Source: Planctomycetia bacterium (lineage in GTDB: Bacteria > Planctomycetota > Planctomycetia > Gemmatales > Gemmataceae). From it: a stretch of DNA of 6,445 nucleotides. The stretch's first letter is position 1, and every line of letters starts with the position of its first letter. Positions 1 to 4,501 of the stretch are shown piece by piece. A program made the position numbers and the translations under genes. Where the stretch lies: positions 1 through 6,445 of the forward strand of contig JAKEEV010000273.1 in assembly GCA_022616395.1 (NCBI GenBank), given 5' to 3'. The notes below the pieces were generated by a model that was not told where the DNA came from, made no database searches, and was given only the letters and a program-made list of their open reading frames with translations.

Positions 1-923
1 GGTCTGGGTGCGGCGGTACCAAGTTTGACCGGTCGCGGTTTCTTGGCCTCGCTCCCTTCGGGAAGTGGAACCCCCTCGTCCGCGGGCGAGACACCGTCCT
101 TGTCCGGGTTCGGTGCCTTGAACTTTCTCGGCTGATGAGCAACGGGTTTGTACGCTCCGCATGCTTGCGTTGATTGATCGAAGAGGATGACAAGTTCCTC
201 GTCTCCTATTCGACATGGGATCACGCACGTGTTGAGATAGCCCAGTGTTTCCATTGACTTCAACGAGAACGCCGTTGTCTTCTCGCCGACGCGAATGCCG
301 ATCACCAGTTCGTCAGGCTTCAGACGCGGGTCGATCTTCGCAGGACGTGTCTTCACGGAATCGGCACTCGGCTCCTTCGGCAGTTCCACCGGCTTGTACT
401 TGTCGAACATGTGATACGCGACCGCGTTCGGATGCAGGCGCATGACCTCGCCCCAAGTCGTCGTGAGCGTCGGGACGGTCTTCAGACGCTGGCCTTTCTT
501 CGGCCCCTCAAACGCAACACCGGAGAGAGCTGAATAGAGAGTGCCGTCTTTTGTGTCCTTGATGACCATGATGCCGTTGCGCCAGCCGTGGAAGACGAAG
601 TTGTAACTGGGTGCGAACCCGCGCGCGAATCCGGCATCCGGATCGTAGACAAACACGCCGTAGCTATCCGAAATGACGCGATGTTTGCTCAGGAAGAAGC
701 GGATCGGAATCGCTCCTCCGTCGGAATACCCGCGCGTCCACATCAAGACGGGATCATCGTCCTTCAATTCCTTCGAGCGCCGTTTCGCCTCATCGATGCA
801 GTGCGAGCAGTCCGGGTTGATGAGCGGAGGGAACGCGTTGGGTTTGGGTGTGAATTTCGGTTCGTCCGCGCGCGTGGTGAGCGTGACGAACGCGACAAGC
901 AACAGTGCAAAGACGCGGCGCAT
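1..923 (-). CDS. Exported DUF3179 domain-containing protein (partial, C-terminus beyond window)
   Basis: I translated this by hand on the minus strand. It is open for 307 codons from the ATG at 923-921 to the window edge, so the C-terminus is missing. Residues 1-19 (MRRVFALLLVAFVTLTTRA) look like a Sec signal peptide with likely cleavage before DEP, so the protein should act outside the cytoplasm. A CSHC motif lies at residues 39-42. Residues about 59-175 (LMWTRGYSDGGAIP, VYDPDAGFARGF, FHGWRNG, DGTLYSALSGVAFEGP, TTTWGEV) and about 204-260 (DELVIGIRVGEKTTAFSL, ILFDQSTQACGAY) match the pattern I know for DUF3179, a family without an assigned reaction. The tail from about 265 is rich in Pro, Lys and charged residues and looks disordered. 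The start is supported by a GGAGG eight bases upstream. It lies 61 bases downstream of the aldehyde dehydrogenase on the same strand and may share its transcript. The family call is fairly secure; the function is unknown. Confidence 0.85.
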   Translation of the reverse strand, partial: MRRVFALLLVAFVTLTTRADEPKFTPKPNAFPPLINPDCSHCIDEAKRRSKELKDDDPVLMWTRGYSDGGAIPIRFFLSKHRVISDSYGVFVYDPDAGFARGFAPSYNFVFHGWRNGIMVIKDTKDGTLYSALSGVAFEGPKKGQRLKTVPTLTTTWGEVMRLHPNAVAYHMFDKYKPVELPKEPSADSVKTRPAKIDPRLKPDELVIGIRVGEKTTAFSLKSMETLGYLNTCVIPCRIGDEELVILFDQSTQACGAYKPVAHQPRKFKAPNPDKDGVSPADEGVPLPEGSEAKKPRPVKLGTAAPR

Positions 924-930
924 GAGAAAG

Positions 931-953
931 CCTCCGTGAAAGGTTCACGGAGG
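931..953 (-). promoter_or_regulatory. Perfect hairpin carrying the Shine-Dalgarno of the DUF3179 gene
   Basis: Seen directly: two 10-base arms (cctccgtgaa at 931-940 and ttcacggagg at 944-953) are exact reverse complements around a 3-base loop. In the minus-strand transcript the 3' arm ends in GGAGG, the ribosome binding site for the ATG at 923. Folding would therefore hide it. The hairpin lies between the aldehyde dehydrogenase stop and this start. After the stem the minus strand reads CTTTCTC, which is too poor in T for a convincing intrinsic terminator, though weak termination is possible. Inference: it is a translational control element or an RNA-end stabiliser. Confidence 0.6.
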
Positions 954-955
954 CG

Positions 956-961
956 ATTATA
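956..961 (-). promoter_or_regulatory. Possible -10 box (TATAAT) ahead of the DUF3179 gene
   Basis: The minus strand reads a perfect TATAAT here, just upstream of the hairpin. I see no matching -35 hexamer at 16-18 bases spacing, so this may be chance. If used, transcription would start near 949, inside the 5' arm of the hairpin. That would leave the ribosome binding site less well sequestered than in a read-through transcript from the aldehyde dehydrogenase gene. Confidence 0.25.
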
Positions 962-984
962 GTCCGGCTACAGTTTGCTCGTGC

Positions 985-2475
985 TCACATTGCCATCGTG
1001 ACGGTTTTCACTTCGGTATAGAGCTGCAGAGCGTATTGACCCAGCTCGCGGCCGATGCCGCTCATCTTGAACCCGCCGAACGGCGCCGCCGCGTCGAACA
1101 CATCGAAGCAGTTCACCCACACCGTTCCCGCGCGCAAGCCATTCGCCAGGCGAAGTGCTTTCTTCACATCCTTCGTCCACACGGCCGCCGCGAGGCCGTA
1201 CATCGTGCGGTTACCGCGAGCGATCACTTCGTCGGCGTCCTTGAACTTCAAAATGCTCATCACCGGCCCGAAGATTTCCTCCTTCGCGATCTTCATTTCG
1301 TCTTTTACGTCGCAGAACACAGTCGGCTGAATGAAGTAGCCGCGGTCGCCGACGCGGCCGCCACCGACGAGCATCTTCGCGCCGTCCTTCTGGCCCGCGT
1401 CGATGTAGCCCATCACGCGGTCGAACTGCTCCTGAGACACCTGCGGACCTTGCTCGGTCTCCGTGCTGAATGGGTCACCGACCTTGCGGCCCTTCGCCTT
1501 GTCGGTGATCTTCTGCACGAATGCATCGTACACTGATTCCTGGACGAACAGACGCGAGCCGGCGCAGCAGCATTGCCCCTGATTGAAGAACAACCCGAAG
1601 TACGCGCCTTCGATTGCCGCGTCGAGATCGGCGTCCGCGAAGACGATGTTCGGCGACTTGCCGCCGAGTTCCAGACTCACGCGCTTGAGGTTGGAATCGG
1701 CCGCGGCCTTCATCACGATCTTGCCGGTGGTCGTTTCGCCGGTGAAGGCGATCTTGTCCACGTCCATGTGTCCCGAAAGCGCAGCGCCGGCGGTTGGGCC
1801 GTAGCCGGGCACGACGTTAATCACGCCGTCGGGGAAGCCGACTTCCTGCGCCAGCTGCGCCACGCGAAGGGCGGTGAGCGGCGTTTGCTCCGCGGGTTTC
1901 AGCACAACGGTGTTCCCGCAGGCGAGCGCTGGTGCCCACTTCCACGCCTGCATGAGTAGCGGGAAGTTCCACGGAATGATCTGACCGACGACTCCGATCG
2001 GTTCGTGTCTCGTGTAGCAGAAGTAATCGCCCGCGATGGGAATTGTCTGGCCCATGATCTTGTCCGCCCACCCCGCGTAGTAGCGGTAGCACGCGCTCGT
2101 CATCGGCAAGTCGGCGAGAAGCGAGTCGTTGATGGGCTTGCCGTTATCGAGCGATTCGAGAGCCGCGAGTTCATCCTTGTGCTTCTCAACCGCATCCGCG
2201 AGCTTCAGCAGAAGCACTCCGCGTTCGGCAGCGCTCATGCGTGACCACGGCCCGCGCTCGAATGCTTCTCGTGCGGCCTTCACCGCGAGGTCGATGTCGA
2301 CCTTGTCTCCTTCGGCCACGTTGCAGATGGTTTCGCCATTGGTCGGGTCCGTCGTGGGAAATGTCTTCCCGCTCGCGCTATTCACCCACTTGCCGTTGAT
2401 GAGCATCTTCTGATCGGCGACCTTTGGCTTGGCGTGCCTGGGCTTCGCGGGTGCAGGTGCAGTGGCGGTAGCCAT
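985..2475 (-). CDS. NAD(P)+-dependent aldehyde dehydrogenase (ALDH1/2-like)
   Basis: This 496-residue protein has the usual length for the ALDH superfamily, which oxidises aldehydes to carboxylic acids with NAD(P)+ in the cytoplasm. All key elements are visible: PWNFPLLM with the oxyanion Asn170, the cofactor-binding LKPAEQTP with Lys193, the Rossmann-loop FTGETTTGK at 244-252, LELGGKSPN with general base Glu269, NQGQCCCAGSR with catalytic Cys303, EEIFGPV with Glu400, and PFGGFKMSGIGRELG near the C-terminus. Numbering is offset by one from mature ALDH2, and the C-terminal half reads very like animal ALDH2. The first 20 or so residues are an Ala/Pro/Lys-rich extension without a convincing signal peptide. 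The ATG start is supported by GGAG ending ten bases upstream. Its natural substrate cannot be told from sequence; acetaldehyde and other aliphatic aldehydes are typical of the family. It may be co-transcribed with the downstream DUF3179 gene. Confidence 0.95.
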   Translation of the reverse strand: MATATAPAPAKPRHAKPKVADQKMLINGKWVNSASGKTFPTTDPTNGETICNVAEGDKVDIDLAVKAAREAFERGPWSRMSAAERGVLLLKLADAVEKHKDELAALESLDNGKPINDSLLADLPMTSACYRYYAGWADKIMGQTIPIAGDYFCYTRHEPIGVVGQIIPWNFPLLMQAWKWAPALACGNTVVLKPAEQTPLTALRVAQLAQEVGFPDGVINVVPGYGPTAGAALSGHMDVDKIAFTGETTTGKIVMKAAADSNLKRVSLELGGKSPNIVFADADLDAAIEGAYFGLFFNQGQCCCAGSRLFVQESVYDAFVQKITDKAKGRKVGDPFSTETEQGPQVSQEQFDRVMGYIDAGQKDGAKMLVGGGRVGDRGYFIQPTVFCDVKDEMKIAKEEIFGPVMSILKFKDADEVIARGNRTMYGLAAAVWTKDVKKALRLANGLRAGTVWVNCFDVFDAAAPFGGFKMSGIGRELGQYALQLYTEVKTVTMAM

Positions 2476-2483
2476 TTTGAGTT

Positions 2484-2540
2484 ACTCCGGGGAAAGGTGA
2501 TGACAACAGACGGGCAACGGCCGTCATTGTCCCCCGGAGT
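2484..2540 (-). promoter_or_regulatory. Inverted repeat in the aldehyde dehydrogenase leader, enclosing its ribosome binding site
   Basis: Seen directly: actccgggg at 2484-2492 is the exact reverse complement of ccccggagt at 2532-2540. The 39 bases between contain a nested 5-base pair of arms (2500-2504 with 2523-2527) and a further 3-base pair (2513-2515 with 2520-2522). In the minus-strand RNA the proximal arm contains GGAG, the Shine-Dalgarno for the ATG at 2475. Inference: either a structured 5' leader that limits ribosome access or a DNA operator. No known riboswitch class was recognised. Confidence 0.45.
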
Positions 2541-2637
2541 GAACGCGAGTCAAGGAACTGCCGTCACCCGCACGGTTGATCCTGAGCTTTATCGTCACCT
2601 CGCCTTCCTTCCAAACGGCCTGCGGCGATGCAGCTTT

Positions 2638-2786
2638 CACCCAACAAACACTACGCCCGGAGTGGTGTAATACACCCAGCACGCACAACGGCCTGCCGCA
2701 ACTCCTTACGCCGCTTGCACTTGACTTGTCACTGAACTCTGGAAAACGTGTCAGTAGTGTACAACTCGCATACACCCAGCACACAC
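2638..2786. repeat. Three short direct repeats of the type CACCCAgCACrCAC
   Basis: Copies are at 2638-2651 (cacccaacaaacac), 2673-2686 (cacccagcacgcac) and 2773-2786 (cacccagcacacac). The last two extend to 17 of 18 identical bases (2671-2688 and 2771-2788) and lie exactly 100 bases apart. Each of these two is preceded by a GTGTA that can pair with the TACAC at the repeat start. In the 2664-2676 copy this gives a perfect ggtgta-a-tacacc palindrome. They could be regulator binding sites or remnants of a small dispersed repeat. Their function is unknown. Confidence 0.45.
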
Positions 2787-2789
2787 AAA

Positions 2790-3797
2790 TCACGCCCAGA
2801 ATGGGACGTACTTCTTGTCTCGCGTCGAACGACTCGATTGGACGTACTCCTTGATCAGACCGGCCTTCACGGTTTCTTTCAACACACGAGAGGCAAGAGG
2901 TTGTTGCCCTGCATCAAGCCCAAACCGCTCCCGCAACGTCGGGTTACTCATCTTCTGGTTCGAGACGTGACATAGACATGCGTGCTGATAGCAGGCCCTC
3001 ACCCGTTCGTCAGGCGTCATCGCACTGAACGGCTTCGAGACGTAGAGGGAGGCTCGGGTGTGCGTATCCGTCACCGTGAAGTTGGGTGGTGGCAAGTGAT
3101 CGTGTTCGATCTGACCGATAACTTTGTCGATGCCGCTCCCTTGCTCCTCGCAAATGCGCATTCTCCGCATTAGAGCCGCGAGCCGCTCGTTCCTCGACCG
3201 GGGCGGGTGGTCAATGAATCGCTGAGTGTCGATCAGTGACGGACCAGGATTGGTGAACTCGACCCGATCACTGAAGATCTCGACCATTGGCCCTGTTCCG
3301 GTCAATGTGAAGTCTTGATGGATCAACTCATTCGCAACCAGTTCCCGCACAACCAACTCGGGATATGACTGCACTTTGGCCCGCAGGGCTGGTCCGATTT
3401 GTTCCGATTGAGGAAGAATCGCGTTCAAGTAGGTGATGACCTTCTCAAATCCGGCTGCATACCCAGCATCGAAGACCTCTTCGGTGAGAGTTTGGAGCCT
3501 GTTCAGGGCAACGTAACGGATGACTCGCAGGGCCTTACGACCCAACCGTCCGAAGTCGGAGAGACGGTGCGCGAACAGAATGGCCGCACAGTTCGTGACC
3601 TTGTAACGGTCGGTGCCGGACCGGGCGATGAGATTGTCCTTGATCAACTGGTCCAGAACGCCTTGATCAGTGGCGGGAGCCGGTTGGCGGAGCAGGGAGA
3701 AGTAGGTGGCATGGTTGAGTAGCCGGAGTACGTCGGCTGTTGGGACATCGACAAGCGCAATTCCATCTTCAAACGTGGTGGCGGAAAACAACGCCAT
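2790..3797 (-). CDS. C-terminal fragment of AlbA_2/GHKL-type regulator: ATPase-like and winged-helix domains
   Basis: This is the 3' half of the split gene, 335 codons if translation restarts at the ATG at 3797. Residues about 3-15 (LFSATTFEDGIAL) continue the linker that normally follows the AlbA_2 domain. Residues about 150-226 resemble the HATPase_c_4 type of GHKL domain: RELVANELIHQDF with the ExxxN-like N box (Glu152, Asn156), DRVEFTNPG around 177-185, and EEQGSGIDKV around 217-226. Residues about 280-330 (NPTLRERFGLDAG, LASRVLKETVKAGLIKEY) look like a winged-helix DNA-binding domain. The family is COG2865-like and usually annotated as a predicted transcriptional regulator; some members occur in defence contexts. 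No ribosome binding site is apparent at 3797, and the first residues fit mid-protein sequence better than a true N-terminus. I therefore read it as a fragment rather than an independent gene. Confidence 0.75.
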   Translation of the reverse strand: MALFSATTFEDGIALVDVPTADVLRLLNHATYFSLLRQPAPATDQGVLDQLIKDNLIARSGTDRYKVTNCAAILFAHRLSDFGRLGRKALRVIRYVALNRLQTLTEEVFDAGYAAGFEKVITYLNAILPQSEQIGPALRAKVQSYPELVVRELVANELIHQDFTLTGTGPMVEIFSDRVEFTNPGPSLIDTQRFIDHPPRSRNERLAALMRRMRICEEQGSGIDKVIGQIEHDHLPPPNFTVTDTHTRASLYVSKPFSAMTPDERVRACYQHACLCHVSNQKMSNPTLRERFGLDAGQQPLASRVLKETVKAGLIKEYVQSSRSTRDKKYVPFWA

Positions 3798-4246
3798 AAC
3801 CGACGTTCGTGCTCCTGGTGGTCGGCAAGTTTCTTCTTGTAAGTGCCAACTCGAATATACTCAGTGCCCTTGAACCGGATCGGCGCGTGGTGAGCTGCAC
3901 GAACGCGGAACAGCACGACGGGATGAATGCCTACCGTGTGCTCGTGAATCGTGAATTCGATTTGAGGGTGAAGTTGAACCGTCAACCAGTTTTCAAGTTC
4001 CTGATTACCGATCTTCTTCTTTCGTGGTGTGAATGAAGTCCCAACGACGTTGCGTGTTCCATCCTCGATGCCCCACACCATGAAGCCGAACGGTTCGCCG
4101 TGCAATGCGGCTCCATTCGAGAGAGCCGAGAGGTATTCACCGATTTCTTCGGGGTTGTCGTTGTTGTGTTTGAACTCGACCCATTCGCGTTCACCCTTGC
4201 GGCTCAGCAAATCGGCCAGAAGCCGCTCGAATTCGGACTGTTGCAT
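3644..4246 (-). CDS. N-terminal fragment of AlbA_2/GHKL-type regulator: Schlafen AlbA_2 domain with frameshifted tail
   Basis: This is the 5' half of the split gene, 200 codons. Residues about 18-142 form a Schlafen_AlbA_2 domain, a putative nucleic-acid-binding fold: EWVEFKHN at 21-28, PEEIGEYLSALSNGAAL at 32-48, GFMVWGIEDGT at 54-64 and the closing FKGTEYIRVGTYKKKLADH at 125-143. After ERRLWR (residue 152) the family pattern is lost. The remaining 48 residues are out-of-frame sequence overlapping the downstream fragment, including a Pro-rich stretch untypical of the family. The Shine-Dalgarno upstream of the ATG at 4246 is weak (CGAGC about ten bases before). Alone, this product would lack the ATPase-like and winged-helix parts and might be unstable or act only as the AlbA_2 module. 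Confidence 0.7.
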   Translation of the reverse strand: MQQSEFERLLADLLSRKGEREWVEFKHNNDNPEEIGEYLSALSNGAALHGEPFGFMVWGIEDGTRNVVGTSFTPRKKKIGNQELENWLTVQLHPQIEFTIHEHTVGIHPVVLFRVRAAHHAPIRFKGTEYIRVGTYKKKLADHQEHERRLWRCFPPPRLKMELRLSMSQQPTYSGYSTMPPTSPCSANRLPPLIKAFWTS

Positions 4247-4266
4247 GGTGTAGCTCGGTCAGAGAC

Positions 4267-4310
4267 AGAGTGAGGGGAGCAAAAGCTCTGCGGAGCGTAA
4301 CCCTCACTCT
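4267..4310. repeat. 10-base inverted repeat with nested, mutually exclusive hairpins
   Basis: agagtgaggg (4267-4276) is the exact reverse complement of ccctcactct (4301-4310). The loop contains gagc-aaaa-gctc (4277-4288), while the same gctc can instead pair with gagc at 4293-4296. Two alternative inner hairpins are thus possible. There is no T tract on either strand, so it is not a standard terminator. It starts 21 bases upstream of the AlbA_2 start and could be a structured leader, an operator or a dispersed palindromic repeat. Confidence 0.5.
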
Positions 4311-4315
4311 ACCAT

Positions 4316-4363
4316 GCCAGACCCCAGAGCGCAAAGTTCGCCCCATGCGCTCCCGTGTCTGGC
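4316..4363. repeat. Second compound inverted repeat in the divergent intergenic region
   Basis: gccagac (4316-4322) pairs with gtctggc (4357-4363), and inside it agcgca (4328-4333) pairs with tgcgct (4346-4351) around a 12-base loop. Both pairings are exact. It begins six bases after the preceding 10-base inverted repeat, so nearly 100 continuous bases can fold into two adjacent compound hairpins. The role is unknown, and the region lacks a convincing open frame. Confidence 0.4.
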
Positions 4364-4473
4364 GAAGCAACAGTTCGCGCGAGTTGCCGCGGAATTGCCA
4401 GTTCCACGACTCGCACGCAGGCAACCCTCGGCGAAAAATGGGAAAAACCTGAGTGTCAAAATCGCTCGTGGTA

Positions 4474-4500
4474 GGAACACCTGGAGTGTGGGAACCTATT
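4474..4500 (+). promoter_or_regulatory. Weak candidate ECF-type promoter ahead of the sigma factor fusion
   Basis: GGAAC, the usual core of ECF -35 elements, occurs at 4474-4478 and again at 4491-4495, exactly 17 bases apart. If the first is a -35 element, the -10 region would fall on cctatt (4495-4500), and the transcript would start at or next to the start codon. The match is short and could be chance, but self-activation is common among ECF sigma genes. The second copy (GGAA) could instead serve as a poor Shine-Dalgarno. Confidence 0.2.
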
Positions 4501-4501
4501 T

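Larger units (their letters stand above)
2476..2789. other. Non-coding interval between aldehyde dehydrogenase and the split AlbA_2 gene
   Basis: No convincing gene was found in these 314 bases. The interval holds the inverted-repeat leader described separately, a 13-base palindrome (2664-2676) and three related short direct repeats. A minus-strand frame stays open for 89 codons from a GTG at 2793, overlapping the stop of the upstream gene. Its translation is Cys/Trp-rich only because of those repeats and shows no domain, so I do not call it. I saw no clear intrinsic terminator for the upstream gene. Confidence 0.6.
2790..4246 (-). pseudogene. Frameshifted AlbA_2-GHKL-winged-helix regulator (reconstructed whole gene)
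   Basis: Joining the two fragments between positions 3792 and 3791, with one base supplied in the Arg codon CG-, gives a continuous protein of about 485 residues. Its junction reads RRLWR-LFSATTFEDG, which matches the usual AlbA_2-to-linker transition without gap. This is a typical length for the family. No slippery heptamer (X XXY YYZ) is present at the junction, so a programmed -1 shift is unlikely. A real mutation or a sequencing/assembly error are the likely explanations. Sampled 60-base lines in this gene range from 48% to 63% GC, tending below the sampled aldehyde dehydrogenase line (63%), a weak hint of separate origin. Confidence 0.7.

Noticed and set aside
588..962. Plus-strand 124-codon frame opposite the DUF3179 gene
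   Set aside because: The minus strand carries a signal peptide, a Shine-Dalgarno and family motifs across the same bases; the plus frame is an Arg-rich shadow.
1036..1959. Plus-strand open frames opposite the aldehyde dehydrogenase
   Set aside because: They are His/Arg/Val-rich antisense readings of a clearly coding minus-strand gene and show no domain or ribosome binding site support.
2524..2793. Minus-strand 89-codon frame with GTG start overlapping the stop of the AlbA_2 gene
   Set aside because: The GTGA overlap looks operon-like, but the translation is built from the local DNA repeats (CVCWV, CVLGV, VCWV), has no family resemblance and runs into the aldehyde dehydrogenase leader.
3780..3805. 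Programmed -1 ribosomal frameshift as the explanation of the split AlbA_2 gene
   Set aside because: The shift direction would fit, but there is no slippery heptamer around TTATGGCGTTG, and I did not see a clear stimulatory stem just downstream.
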